64,000 nt of DNA, taken from assembly GCA_964615365.1 (NCBI GenBank), contig CAZTOU010000017.1, positions 1 to 64,000 on the forward strand, in the 5' to 3' direction. The position numbers were made by a program, and so were the translations under genes. Positions 1 through 8,677 of this stretch are shown piece after piece (positions within the stretch are counted from its first letter, which is position 1; every line of letters begins with the position of its first letter). The notes under the pieces are model-generated. The model did not search any database, was not told where the DNA came from, and saw only the letters and a list, made by a program, of their open reading frames with translations. The DNA comes from CAVXZE01 sp964615365. GTDB lineage: Bacteria; Myxococcota_A; UBA9160; UBA6930.

Positions 1-5
1 CCTCC

Positions 6-1460
6 CTAGCCCTGTTCCGTCTGGGGAATGGCCTTCCAGAAATAGCCGTGGAAGCCACGATCCCTGTCTTCGTAGCGTTTGCGCATGGTCATCGTGACCG
101 GCTGTCCCACCGACAGCTCGCCGGCTTCGCAGTCGGTGAAGTCCGCCATCATCCGGCCTCCTCCCTCGAATTGCACCATCCCGTAGCAGTTCGGGGGCGC
201 CACCGAAACGCTCAGCAGATCGGCGGTGAACGCCTTGATGTGGCCGGTAGCATCGGAGAACTCGTGATCTTCCTGCGAATGGAACGCATTGCAGTCCGGG
301 TTGACGCAGATCGGCGCCTTGGGGAACTGGGGCGTTCCGCACTTCGTGCACTTCCCGCCGACCAGGCCCATCAGCATCTTGTTGTCCCGGTACAGAACCG
401 TGAGCGCCGTCTGGGTGGGCGCCTCCGCCCGGATTCCCATCTCGGTCTGCAGCAGGTCGCGGAACTTGAGATATTTCTGGTAGTTGTTGACGGGCTTGCG
501 GTTCGCCAACGCGCCCTTGGTCCCGCTGCGGGCCGGAAGCCTCTTGATCGCGTCAGTGACCTCGAAGAGCAGCGCGTCCGACCCCTGACCGAAGCTGGCC
601 ATGATCAGTTTGTCGCCGGGCTCCGCCTCCTGAAGCGCATTGACGAACATCAGCAAGGGGTGCGCGGCGCCGGTCTCTCCGCAGACCTCGTGCATGTTGT
701 CGGCGACCTTCTCGACACAGCCCATCCGCTTACCGATGTTCCGGAGCTCGGCCTTGAACAGGCACGGAAAGACCAGCTTGGAGACGTCCTCGAGCTTCAC
801 ACCGGTCTTCGCGAGCAGGCCGTTGATCGCCTCGGGAATGATCTGGCCGTAGCCCTGATCTCGGATCCAGCGCTCCTCCCAGGTGTAGTCGAACTTGTGA
901 TCCGCGCCGCGATAGTGATCCACGAAGTCGCGGCTCAGCGAGTAGGAGCCCTTGAACTCGGCGATGACGTCATCGGAGCCGACCGCGAGCGACGCCGCGC
1001 CGTCCCCGAACCACATCTCGTACAGATAGGCGCTCTTGGTCTCGCGCCTGTCACTCGCCGTCACCAGCACCGACCGCTTGTCACCGCCCTTCACTGCGTC
1101 CAGCGCGGCCAGGAGCGCACTGGTGCCGGCCTTGAGGGAGCCGGTGTGGTCCGCGGAGACGACCTCGGGCTTGAGGTTCAGCGCGGCCACCACCATGCCC
1201 GCGTTCTGCCGATCGGCGAAGGGCAGCGTGGTCGAGCCCAGATAGACGGCATCGATCTCGCTCTTGTCCATACCGGTCAAACAGTCGCGAGAAGCCCCTA
1301 CCGCCATGGTGAAGGCGTCCTCATCCCAGTTGCAGATCGCCTTCTCTCCCTGGGCGAACTGGATGATCGCAGGCGCGAACCAGCCCATCGACTGGAAGAT
1401 CGCCATCCGCTCCAGTCGCTGCTGCGGGAGATACGCGCCGTATGCCGTTATCCCAACCAT
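6..1460 (-). CDS. HMG-CoA synthase-like thiolase-fold protein fused to a DUF35 zinc-ribbon/OB-fold domain
   Basis: The 484-residue protein has a thiolase-superfamily fold (about residues 1-330, start MVGITAYGAYLP as in HMG-CoA synthase/KASIII relatives). A rubredoxin-like zinc ribbon with CxxC pairs (CTKCG and CVNPDC near residues 368-388) and an OB-fold (DUF35, an acyl-CoA-binding module) follow. Where HMG-CoA synthases carry the nucleophilic cysteine, this protein reads TGSLKAGT near residue 107, so Leu replaces Cys. From memory this is usual for the DUF35-fused bacterial subfamily, which makes a true HMG-CoA synthase activity doubtful. A role in acyl-CoA condensation or as an acyl-CoA-binding partner is inference. 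The stop codon lies six bases from the window edge, so any downstream operon partner is out of view. The ATG start at 1460 fits homologues. Confidence 0.8.
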   Translation of the reverse strand: MVGITAYGAYLPQQRLERMAIFQSMGWFAPAIIQFAQGEKAICNWDEDAFTMAVGASRDCLTGMDKSEIDAVYLGSTTLPFADRQNAGMVVAALNLKPEVVSADHTGSLKAGTSALLAALDAVKGGDKRSVLVTASDRRETKSAYLYEMWFGDGAASLAVGSDDVIAEFKGSYSLSRDFVDHYRGADHKFDYTWEERWIRDQGYGQIIPEAINGLLAKTGVKLEDVSKLVFPCLFKAELRNIGKRMGCVEKVADNMHEVCGETGAAHPLLMFVNALQEAEPGDKLIMASFGQGSDALLFEVTDAIKRLPARSGTKGALANRKPVNNYQKYLKFRDLLQTEMGIRAEAPTQTALTVLYRDNKMLMGLVGGKCTKCGTPQFPKAPICVNPDCNAFHSQEDHEFSDATGHIKAFTADLLSVSVAPPNCYGMVQFEGGGRMMADFTDCEAGELSVGQPVTMTMRKRYEDRDRGFHGYFWKAIPQTEQG

Positions 1461-1542
1461 CGTTTACCTCTCTCCTCTTCTTTGGAGTCGGCAGGTCATC
1501 CAGGCGGGAGACCGCCCTTCGCGGGTGTCGGCGCCGGGGTGC

Positions 1543-1881
1543 CTACCAGAACTCGATACTTTGGATCAACTCCTGTGCTCGAATCGCCTCTTCGATGGCC
1601 CGCTGCTCGGTGCGATCGCGGATCGACTCCACGGTGGTCACCGGGAGCCCCTCCTCGCTCCGATGGTCGTGCCAGCCCCGCACGTACCCGGGAACGAACG
1701 CGTAGCGACAACCCGTTACCCCGCAGCAGCTGCTGTCGACGAACGCGTGACCCAGGACCACCAGGGCCAGCCGGTCGGCGTGCGGCACCTGGATCTCTTT
1801 TTCCAGGGTGTAGGCACCGGCAATCGCCCTCACCTCTTCCCCGATCGGCCGGTGGATGTACTGGCCCGGGAGCCACTTCAT
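1543..1881 (-). CDS. Conserved hypothetical protein (112 aa)
   Basis: A small soluble protein starting MKWLPGQYIHRP, with a CCGVTGC cysteine cluster near the middle and an acidic, helical C-terminus ending IQSIEFW. I do not recognise the family. The internal ATG at 1881 is preferred over the in-frame ATG at 1929, because an AGGA lies just upstream and the first 16 residues of the longer form look unconserved. It lies 82 bases downstream of the DUF35-fusion gene start and on the same strand, so it is transcribed first and may share a transcript with it. The two vicinal cysteines could bind a metal or form a disulfide, but nothing else supports that. Confidence 0.55.
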   Translation of the reverse strand: MKWLPGQYIHRPIGEEVRAIAGAYTLEKEIQVPHADRLALVVLGHAFVDSSCCGVTGCRYAFVPGYVRGWHDHRSEEGLPVTTVESIRDRTEQRAIEEAIRAQELIQSIEFW

Positions 1882-1976
1882 TGTCCTGCTTCCATCCGTC
1901 TGCAACGATGCTACGGAATTGGAATCCACGCGAACAGCCGGCGCAACTGCCCCCCGGGGAGGAGGATGGATTCGTC

Positions 1977-2762
1977 ATGCAACAACGCAAGCGGAACCTG
2001 GTTATCTCCCTCGTCGGAGTGATCCTCCTGCTGGCGGGCTCCTTCATCGCATTCGACTGGGCCATCTATCTGTTCGGGATCGAGACCATCTACGCCGGCG
2101 TGGCGAAGCCGGTCGTGTCACTGATCTGCCTGATCCTGGCGCTGCTGGTCGGAAGCGACGGCGTCGATCGGCGCGACACCCTCCTCCTGGTGATCGCCTT
2201 CCTGCTCATCGTTCCCGTGGACATCCTGATGAGCGTCGTCGTGTTCTCGCCGGAGATGAGCGTCTCCTCTCCGGCCTTCATGACTGGGGGTGTGCTCTCG
2301 ATCCTCGCCCACCTGGTGCTGCTGGTGCGGCACGGCCGGGGCTTCCCGTATCTCCGCTCCGAGTTCCGCCGAGAGAGGGGCAAGGCCTCGCTCGGATCGT
2401 TCCTGTGGCTCCCCGCCCTGATCTTCTCGGTGTGGGCGCTGGTCTTGATCTCGCTCTTCGAACCGATGGCCCGCGTCGGCCATCTCTTGATCGGGCTGGT
2501 CTACTCGGGGCTAGCGGCGGCATCCACCTGGGTCGCCTGGGAGACCGTCCGGTTCGAGCTCTACCCGAAGCTGAACGGATGGCTGGTGGGCATCGCCATG
2601 AGCTGCTGGTTCGCCACCGAAATCCTCGGGGAGACCTACAACGTCCAGATCGGGCCGATCTCGGATGTCGCCTTCAACTTCGTCTGGATCTTCTACGGCA
2701 CCACGGTGGTCTGCGTCGCGCTGAGTGGCTACCGGTGGAAGCCCGAACCTCCGTCGGCGTGA
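1977..2762 (+). CDS. Integral membrane protein, YhhN/TMEM86-like
   Basis: The 261-residue protein has about eight hydrophobic segments. An early AKPVVSL segment is followed by FLLIVPVDILMS and by a TGGVLSILAHLVLLVRHG segment. This order resembles the YhhN/TMEM86 family (lysoplasmalogenase-like), in which a KPL motif and a later GxxxFxxxH segment recur. The match is by pattern only and the acidic pair of the family is not clearly kept. The start is the ATG at 1977, with AGGAGG eleven bases upstream (1960-1965); it is in frame with much longer upstream reading that is only an antisense shadow. The gene converges on the sulfite reductase gene, with one base between the two stops. Confidence 0.65.
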   Translation: MQQRKRNLVISLVGVILLLAGSFIAFDWAIYLFGIETIYAGVAKPVVSLICLILALLVGSDGVDRRDTLLLVIAFLLIVPVDILMSVVVFSPEMSVSSPAFMTGGVLSILAHLVLLVRHGRGFPYLRSEFRRERGKASLGSFLWLPALIFSVWALVLISLFEPMARVGHLLIGLVYSGLAAASTWVAWETVRFELYPKLNGWLVGIAMSCWFATEILGETYNVQIGPISDVAFNFVWIFYGTTVVCVALSGYRWKPEPPSA

Positions 2763-2763
2763 T

Positions 2764-5700
2764 TCAAACCGGGCCGTACACGATGTCCGCCTTTCGAAGC
2801 GGAATCGCATAGGTCGGACAGGCGCGGCGGCAGTTTCCGCAGCGGATGCACTCGTCGCTCTCGATCCAGATGTAGGTCGCCTCCGAGGCGACCGTCGTTT
2901 TGATGTGGCTGGTGGGTGCACCGTCTTCATCGGTAAACAAGCGGGTCAGCGGATGGATGCAGGCCCGGGGCGACACCTTGATGCACCAGTCGCAGTGGAT
3001 GCACTTGTCCTGATCGATCTCGAACTTGCAGCTGCAGAGGTAGCACCGCCTGGCGTTGATCTGGATCTCTTCCTCGCCGTAACCCAGCTCGACCTCTTCC
3101 TCCCCCCGGCGCTGCTCGAGCGGGAGCGTGGAGAGGTGGTGCGGGGCATAGAGATCGTGGTCGCGCAGACGTCCCGTGTCGTCCGCCTCCTCGATCCGCA
3201 CGTGGTAGCCGAGCCGCCTCTCCCCCATCAGAAACTCGTCGATGGCGTTGGCCGCCTCCCTGCCGTCGGCCACCGCGTGGATCACATCCAGCGGACCGGT
3301 CGCGAAGTCCCCGCTCACGAAGATGCGCGGGGAGGTGGTCCGATTGCCCCCCGTGAGCTCGACGCCCTCCGGCAGGATCTCCAGCGTCCTGGCCTGGCCG
3401 ATCGCGTAGATCAGGGTGTCGCAGGGCACCTCGTACTCGCTGTCCTCGACCCGGTGAACCGGCGGCTTGCCTCCATCCGGCGGCTCGTCACCCAACACGT
3501 TGCGCTCGAAGACGACGCCGTGGATCTTGCCTCCCTCGCAGCGGACCGAGGCGGGATTGACCAGCGTGCCGACGTCGATGCTCTCGAGGCGCAGCTGCCA
3601 GATCTCGTCCGGGCTCGCGGACATGTGCTCCTCGCCGCGGCGGTACATGATCGCCGTGATCCGATGCGTCTCGCTCAGCATGCGGCGGGCGGCTCGGGCG
3701 CAGTCGACGGCGGTGAAGCCACCGCCGATCACCACCACGTTGCCGTCGATCGGGATCGGATCACCGGTGTTGTAGCGCTTGATGAAGTCGTAGCCGCTGA
3801 TCGCCTCGGAGCCTTCCAGGCCCTCGATGTTCAGGTCGATGCCTCGGATCGCGCCCGCGGCGACGAGCACGGCGTCGTACTCCTCCGACAGGATGGCGAG
3901 GCGGGCGCGATCGACGTGCTCGCCCAGGTGGACCTCGATCCCGCTGTCCACGATGGCGCCGACCTCCTCCCGGACGACCTCGCGCGGCAGGCGGAAGGCG
4001 GGAATGCCCCAGGCCATCTGGCCGCCGAGCGTCTTCTCGCGCTCGAAGAGATCGACTCCGTGGCCCAGTCGCACGAGCTCGCGCGCGGCCGTGAGTCCCG
4101 CCGGTCCTCCACCGACGATCGCCACTCGCCTTCCCGTCTCCTGTTCGAACCACGGGGCAAGCGGCTCCGCGGGGCCGGACTTCCCGTCGGCCGCCGCCCG
4201 CTTCAGATGACAGATCATCACCGGGCCGTTGGTGTTGGTCCACTGGTGGCGACAGGCGGGCTCGCAGGGACGTGTACAAACGCGACCCAGGACGCCGGGA
4301 AAGACGTTTTCCTCCTGATTGATCCGGTACGAGGCGTCGGGATCGTTCTCCACCAGCATCCGGATGTACTCGGGGACGTTGGTGCCCGCGGGACAGGCCG
4401 CCTGGCAGGGAATGTCGCGGGCCATGGTCTTGCGGTCGAGCTCCGCCCTGCCCTCTCCCGTGTACACCGAGAGCTCCGCGGGCCGGGGAGCCCTCTCGTA
4501 GCGGAGCCCGAGCGCATCGACCGCCTTCCGATACGGGCCCATGCTTCCCGGGCGGCGAACCGCGTCGGTGAGGGTCTCATCGCCCTGGCGATATTCCAGG
4601 TGCGCGTCCAGCACGGCTGCCACGACGCGCGGGCAATCCTCGGCCTTGAACTCACCCAGCACCTCGCCGAACTGCTGCTCCGAACCGCCGAGGCGGATCT
4701 CGTAGCCTTCCGCCGACCCCTGGTCCTCGCGCATCCGCAGGCCGCGTAGGCCGATGTCGGTGATGTAGTACGGCGAACACGAGTTGGGGCAGCCCGTGAT
4801 GTCGATCAGGACCTTGTCCCGAATGGCATCGTACCGGTCCGCCCTCACCACGTCCTGGAGCAACCCGTACATGCGGCGCGTCTCCGAGACGGCGAGGGGA
4901 CAGTAGGTGGTCCCGACGCAAGGTACGATGTCGTCGAGACCGGAGAAGCACCCGGAGCCCATTCCGAGCGCCGCGATCTTCCGTTCCAGTGCCGGGAGCT
5001 TCTTCGGCTCCACCCCGTGGATCTCGAAGTTCTGTCGATTGGTCGTGTAGAGGTACTTGTCGCCGTACTCCTCGCTCAGCTCGGCGATGCGCTTGAGCGA
5101 CCGGAAGTCGAGCTCGCCGCGCGGCACCATGATCCGCGCGATCGCCAGGCCGTCGCTGCCCAGGGGGGCGGGATCGGCCAGCGGTCGGGGGGGAACCGGA
5201 TCGCCGCAGTCGGGGACGAACTCGGCCACGAAGTCACCGCGCTCGACGCCCTCCTCGTCGAGAAAGCGCTCTACGATCTCGCGGCAGGCGTCGATGCCGA
5301 GTCTCTCCACGACCACCTTGAGGCGTGACATGGCGCGATCGAATCGGTCCCCATGGTCACGAAACAGGAGCCCCGCGGCGCGACAGACCAGGCGGATCTT
5401 CTCCTTGGGAACGAAGCCGTAGAGCAGCTCCCCGCTCCGGGGCCGCCAGCCCATCCCACCGCCGATGTAGACGCGAAAGCCGGTCTCTCTGCGCCCGTCG
5501 GGGAGTCGACGCTCCACCGCGACGACGCCGACGCAGTTGATCAGGGGCTGCGCGCAGCTCCCCTCACACCCGGAAAAGCTGATCTTGAACTTGCGCGGAA
5601 GGTCGTCGAGATCGCGACAGGAGCCCACGAACTCCGCCGACTCCCTCGAGTAGGGGAGCACGTCGAAGCGTCGGTGCGGGCAGACGGAGGCCCACGGGCA

Positions 5701-6096
5701 GGCCGCCATGTTGCGGGCGTTGTCGCCGCAGCCGTGGAACGTCGTGAGGCCGTACTTCGCCAGCTCGCGCATCATCGGCGCCAGATCGCCGAGGCTCAAG
5801 TAGTGCATCTGGAGGGCCTGCCGGGTGGTCAGGCAGATTCGCCCCTGCGCGAAGGCTTCCGAGATCTGCGAGAGCCCGCGCACCTGAGAGGTGGTCAGCA
5901 CGCCTCCGGGCACCACCACGCGGGCCATGAAGTAGTTGGGGTGCCGCGTGGTGTAGATGCCGTAGGCCTTGGCGACCTTGGACTCCTCCAGCGTCATTCG
6001 GCCGTGGCGCGCGATCTCGTCGAAGTCGAGAAGCAGGCCGCCTTCCTTGACGACCTCGTCATCGCTGCGTCGCTGATTGGTGATCCGACGTTGCAC
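2764..6096 (-). CDS. Sulfite (or nitrite) reductase fused to a GltD-like FAD/NAD(P) oxidoreductase and a ferredoxin domain
   Basis: This 1110-residue protein joins three redox modules. Residues 1-545 are a siroheme sulfite/nitrite reductase with both pseudo-repeats. The 4Fe-4S/siroheme ligands are C393-x5-C399 and C436-x3-C440, and the first half has HGCGDNARN. Residues 555-640 are a Fer4_20-type cluster domain (C564, C568, C607, C611, C615). Residues 658-950 form a GltD/DPYD-like oxidoreductase with GGGPAG (662-667) and GGGFTA (791-796) dinucleotide loops. Residues 1015-1095 carry ferredoxin-type cysteines (C1032/C1035/C1038 and C1083/C1086/C1089/C1093). It therefore appears able to take electrons from NAD(P)H or another donor and pass them to siroheme internally. 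The cysteine synthase gene just upstream argues for assimilatory sulfite reduction rather than nitrite. The start is a GTG at 6096 with a purine-rich stretch upstream. Confidence 0.9.
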   Translation of the reverse strand: MQRRITNQRRSDDEVVKEGGLLLDFDEIARHGRMTLEESKVAKAYGIYTTRHPNYFMARVVVPGGVLTTSQVRGLSQISEAFAQGRICLTTRQALQMHYLSLGDLAPMMRELAKYGLTTFHGCGDNARNMAACPWASVCPHRRFDVLPYSRESAEFVGSCRDLDDLPRKFKISFSGCEGSCAQPLINCVGVVAVERRLPDGRRETGFRVYIGGGMGWRPRSGELLYGFVPKEKIRLVCRAAGLLFRDHGDRFDRAMSRLKVVVERLGIDACREIVERFLDEEGVERGDFVAEFVPDCGDPVPPRPLADPAPLGSDGLAIARIMVPRGELDFRSLKRIAELSEEYGDKYLYTTNRQNFEIHGVEPKKLPALERKIAALGMGSGCFSGLDDIVPCVGTTYCPLAVSETRRMYGLLQDVVRADRYDAIRDKVLIDITGCPNSCSPYYITDIGLRGLRMREDQGSAEGYEIRLGGSEQQFGEVLGEFKAEDCPRVVAAVLDAHLEYRQGDETLTDAVRRPGSMGPYRKAVDALGLRYERAPRPAELSVYTGEGRAELDRKTMARDIPCQAACPAGTNVPEYIRMLVENDPDASYRINQEENVFPGVLGRVCTRPCEPACRHQWTNTNGPVMICHLKRAAADGKSGPAEPLAPWFEQETGRRVAIVGGGPAGLTAARELVRLGHGVDLFEREKTLGGQMAWGIPAFRLPREVVREEVGAIVDSGIEVHLGEHVDRARLAILSEEYDAVLVAAGAIRGIDLNIEGLEGSEAISGYDFIKRYNTGDPIPIDGNVVVIGGGFTAVDCARAARRMLSETHRITAIMYRRGEEHMSASPDEIWQLRLESIDVGTLVNPASVRCEGGKIHGVVFERNVLGDEPPDGGKPPVHRVEDSEYEVPCDTLIYAIGQARTLEILPEGVELTGGNRTTSPRIFVSGDFATGPLDVIHAVADGREAANAIDEFLMGERRLGYHVRIEEADDTGRLRDHDLYAPHHLSTLPLEQRRGEEEVELGYGEEEIQINARRCYLCSCKFEIDQDKCIHCDWCIKVSPRACIHPLTRLFTDEDGAPTSHIKTTVASEATYIWIESDECIRCGNCRRACPTYAIPLRKADIVYGPV

Positions 6097-6150
6097 CGCC
6101 TGTCCCCCTGCCGTGAAGATCGAACCGGGCCGTTCCAGATGGCGACGAGA

Positions 6151-7074
6151 TCAGAGAAACCCGGTGCTCAGATAGCGCTCGCCGGTATCGCAGATGAAGG
6201 TGACGATGCGTTTCCCCTGGGCTTCGGAACGCGCAGCCACCTGGCGAGCGGCGCACAGGTTCGCACCGCTGGAGATACCGGCCAGCATCCCCTCCGTCTT
6301 TGCCAGCCGCCTGGTGGCGGCGATGGCGTCGTCGTTGGTGACGCGGAGGACTTCATCCACGACGTCCTCATCGTAGATGCCGGGGACGAAGCCCGCGCCG
6401 ATCCCCTCGATCAGATGGGGCCCGGCCGCGCCACCGGAGAGGACGGGCGAGTCGTTCGGCTCCACGGCGATCACTCGGATCTCGCGGTTTCTTTCCTTCA
6501 GATAGCGGCCCGCCCCGCTGATGGAGCCACCGGTTCCCACCCCGGCGACGAAGAAATCGACTCTGCCGTCGGTGTCCCGCCAGATCTCCGGACCGGTCGT
6601 CGCGTAGTGGATGGCCGGATTGGCGGGATTGTCGAACTGATGCGGAATGAACGATCCGGGGATCTCCTCGTGCAGCCAGCTCGCGCGATCGATTGCGCCC
6701 TTCATCCCGAGTCTACCCGGGGTGAGCACCACCTCCGCTCCCAGGATGGTGAGGATCCTCCGTCGTTCGGCGCTCATGGTCTCGGGCATGGTGAGGATGA
6801 GCCGGTAGCCCTTGACGCGCGCCACCCAGGCCAGGGCGATTCCGGTGTTGCCCGAGGTGGGTTCGATGATGGTACCGCCCGAGCGGAGCACGCCGTCCTT
6901 CTCGGCCTGCTCGATCATCGCGAGGCCGATTCGATCCTTGATGCTCGCCAGCGGATTGCACAGCTCGAGCTTGCCGATGATCTCTCCGGGAAGGTCGCCG
7001 GCGAACCGGCCCAGCCGAACCAGCGGCGTCTCGCCGATCAGCTCACACAGGGTACCCGCGATCCGCTCCGCCAT
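6151..7074 (-). CDS. cysK: Cysteine synthase (O-acetylserine sulfhydrylase)
   Basis: This PLP enzyme condenses O-acetylserine with sulfide to make cysteine. The 307-residue protein starts MAERIAGTLCELIGETPLV. It shows the PLP-lysine motif NPLASIKDRIG, the substrate loop EPTSGNTGIALA and the phosphate-binding GVGTGGSISG loop, all at the usual places. The ATG at 7074 has GAGGAG close upstream; a longer in-frame start at 7182 adds an unconserved arginine-rich leader and is rejected. It sits 54 bases upstream of the sulfite reductase fusion and on the same strand, so sulfide production and its capture into cysteine are probably co-transcribed. Confidence 0.95.
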   Translation of the reverse strand: MAERIAGTLCELIGETPLVRLGRFAGDLPGEIIGKLELCNPLASIKDRIGLAMIEQAEKDGVLRSGGTIIEPTSGNTGIALAWVARVKGYRLILTMPETMSAERRRILTILGAEVVLTPGRLGMKGAIDRASWLHEEIPGSFIPHQFDNPANPAIHYATTGPEIWRDTDGRVDFFVAGVGTGGSISGAGRYLKERNREIRVIAVEPNDSPVLSGGAAGPHLIEGIGAGFVPGIYDEDVVDEVLRVTNDDAIAATRRLAKTEGMLAGISSGANLCAARQVAARSEAQGKRIVTFICDTGERYLSTGFL

Positions 7075-7215
7075 GGGGATCCTCTCCTCGGAATCTCTCG
7101 CTTCTCTCCGAGAGCATCCCGCGGCCAAGGGAAGCCACAGTGAAGAGGAAGTAACCGAGCGGAACCTGGACTGCCACCCCATGGTTTCCGACCGGAAAGA
7201 GCGGTGGGGGCAGGG

Positions 7216-7524
7216 TTAGGCGCGGCCGCCGAGGCGCGCGAAGACGGCCTCGGGTGTGTCGGTGCTGGCGGAATCCTGGATCTGGGAGAGTCCGCTGCGG
7301 AGCTGCTCACAGACCGACTCCACGTCCGTGACCCCCCGGGCCTCGAGCGCCTTGGGCAGAACCATCCGGGTCACCACGCACAGATCCGAAGCCCGGACCG
7401 ACGCCGGGTCGAGTCCGGATTCCTTGAGGACGATTCGCATGGTGCCACGTGCCTCCAGCCGCGAGAGCGGCGTCGCCTGCTCGAGGCTCGCGCAGGCCTG
7501 CTCGAATACGGCGAGGTCACCCAT
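7216..7524 (-). CDS. Conserved hypothetical protein (102 aa)
   Basis: A small, soluble, mostly helical protein beginning MGDLAVFEQACASLEQ and ending with Gly-Gly-Arg-Ala. No motif is recognised. Its ATG at 7524 overlaps the end of the upstream 7-TM gene by eight bases, which indicates translational coupling and makes it very likely real. The centre (LEARGTMRIVLKESGLDP) reads like a small helical adaptor, but no function is proposed. It is the last gene of the pair before the 141-base gap to cysK. Confidence 0.6.
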   Translation of the reverse strand: MGDLAVFEQACASLEQATPLSRLEARGTMRIVLKESGLDPASVRASDLCVVTRMVLPKALEARGVTDVESVCEQLRSGLSQIQDSASTDTPEAVFARLGGRA

Positions 7525-8281
7525 CGATCTTCCCCTCTGCAGAGCCCTTCTGGACCCACTGCAGATAGGCGGTCGGCGGCGTGAAGCTGAGCCACCACAC
7601 CAGCGCGTTGACGAGGCCAGCCAGAGTCACGAACCAGGAGGTGAGCGGATCGGCCGGCGAGATCTGGCCCCGAAACAGCGTCGCGACCAGGAGCGCCAGG
7701 ACCAGAAGGCTGGCCACTCCCTCTCCCGCGCCCCAGACGAAGAAGCGGTTGGTGACGATCGAATCGGCGAGCCCCAGAGCCTGGCGCCTGCGCATCAGGG
7801 AGTGGTAGTGGAGCGACTCCAGCGACACCCAGCCGAAGGCGACGACGAAGTGCACCATCATGCCGACCCGCGCGTAGGCCGGTACCGGAACGGCCGCACC
7901 GAGATTCAGCCAGTTGGCCCAGACAATCAGACCTCCGGAGATCAGGCCCGTGAAGGCGACGCCGAACGCGAGCGCCTGGCGCCACCGGCTCTCGGCTCCG
8001 AAGACCCGCCAGGTGAAGACCGACAGCCCGAGCAGGGTGAGGTAGAAGGCGACGGTGCGCAGGACGACGAGTCCCATGCGCAGATCCACCGAAGCCTCCT
8101 CGCCAAGGGCAAAGGTGGCCAGGAGCGCCGGCTGACTCACGGCGGCGTAGCTGAACAGGGCGCCGCCAACCGCAAACTCCGGAAACTTGCGGCTGTGCGA
8201 GGCGATGGTGAGCAGCTTCGCTCCCACCACGGTGCCTACTAGGGTGCAGAGAAGGATGGAGCCAACCACGAGGAATTCCAT
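7517..8281 (-). CDS. Seven-transmembrane hypothetical protein
   Basis: A 254-residue integral membrane protein starting MEFLVVGSILLCTLVGTVVG. It has about seven hydrophobic helices separated by short loops, and a conserved-looking HYHSLMRRR segment facing the cytoplasm. I do not recognise the family. The ATG at 8281 is chosen over upstream in-frame starts because GGAGG lies eight bases before it and the hydrophobic N-terminus begins there. It is translationally coupled to the 102-residue protein by an eight-base overlap. The two genes probably act together at the membrane. Confidence 0.7.
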   Translation of the reverse strand: MEFLVVGSILLCTLVGTVVGAKLLTIASHSRKFPEFAVGGALFSYAAVSQPALLATFALGEEASVDLRMGLVVLRTVAFYLTLLGLSVFTWRVFGAESRWRQALAFGVAFTGLISGGLIVWANWLNLGAAVPVPAYARVGMMVHFVVAFGWVSLESLHYHSLMRRRQALGLADSIVTNRFFVWGAGEGVASLLVLALLVATLFRGQISPADPLTSWFVTLAGLVNALVWWLSFTPPTAYLQWVQKGSAEGKIDG

Positions 8282-8677
8282 GCAGCGAGCCTCCGTCCAA
8301 TTGACTGCGGCCATCCGGGAATTGCCCGATCGGCCAAACGGAGTTTCATCCTGAGGCGCTCCGCGGCGCCATCGGTCTCGCGAGCCCGGCCCTGGGGGGA
8401 ACACCACCCGGAGAAGGCGGCCTGTTGGACTCGGACGAGGCGGAGCGGTTACGCTGCCTCGCGTCGAGCTGGCTCACCGCACCGCGAAGCCGGTGGCTGG
8501 CCGGCAAGGCTCAGAACCCTGTCGAGGAGACCCCATGGGAAGCGCACAGATGCTTCGACGACTGGAGACGAAACCGGAAGACCGGTGGCTCCTGGGCACG
8601 ATTCTCCTGCTGGTCGGCAAGCTGCGAAGGAGCCGTCGATCCGAGACGGGGTGAGGCCCGGCTGACCTTCCGGTTCC
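8282..8677. other. Intergenic stretch, mostly non-coding
   Basis: About 400 bases lie between the divergent 5' side of the 7-TM gene and the 3' end of the PNPOx-like gene. Apart from the 39-codon candidate ORF at 8535-8654 and the ribosome binding site of the 7-TM gene, I see no strong hairpin, repeat or recognisable RNA. Confidence 0.4.
8535..8654 (+). CDS. Candidate small protein (39 aa)
   Basis: A short ORF starts at the ATG at 8535 with GAGGAG six bases upstream (8524-8529), a good ribosome binding site. The product starts MGSAQMLRRLE, has a short hydrophobic run WLLGTILLLVGKL and ends in an arginine-rich tail. The layout of basic N-terminus, hydrophobic centre and basic tail resembles small membrane-associated proteins, but the hydrophobic run is too short for a confident transmembrane helix. 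No family is recognised. It could be chance, since GC-rich DNA often keeps short frames open. Confidence 0.3.
   Translation: MGSAQMLRRLETKPEDRWLLGTILLLVGKLRRSRRSETG

Noticed and set aside
48..2762. Very long plus-strand open frame opposite the DUF35-fusion gene
   Set aside because: The first 640 codons read as arginine-, leucine- and proline-rich low-complexity text with no domain; it is an antisense shadow of a GC-rich gene. Only the last 261 codons (from the ATG at 1977) look like a protein.
2725..4749. Long plus-strand open frame opposite the sulfite reductase
   Set aside because: Composition (Asp, Val, Arg, Leu, His rich) and lack of motifs show it is an antisense shadow; the minus-strand product has complete catalytic motifs.
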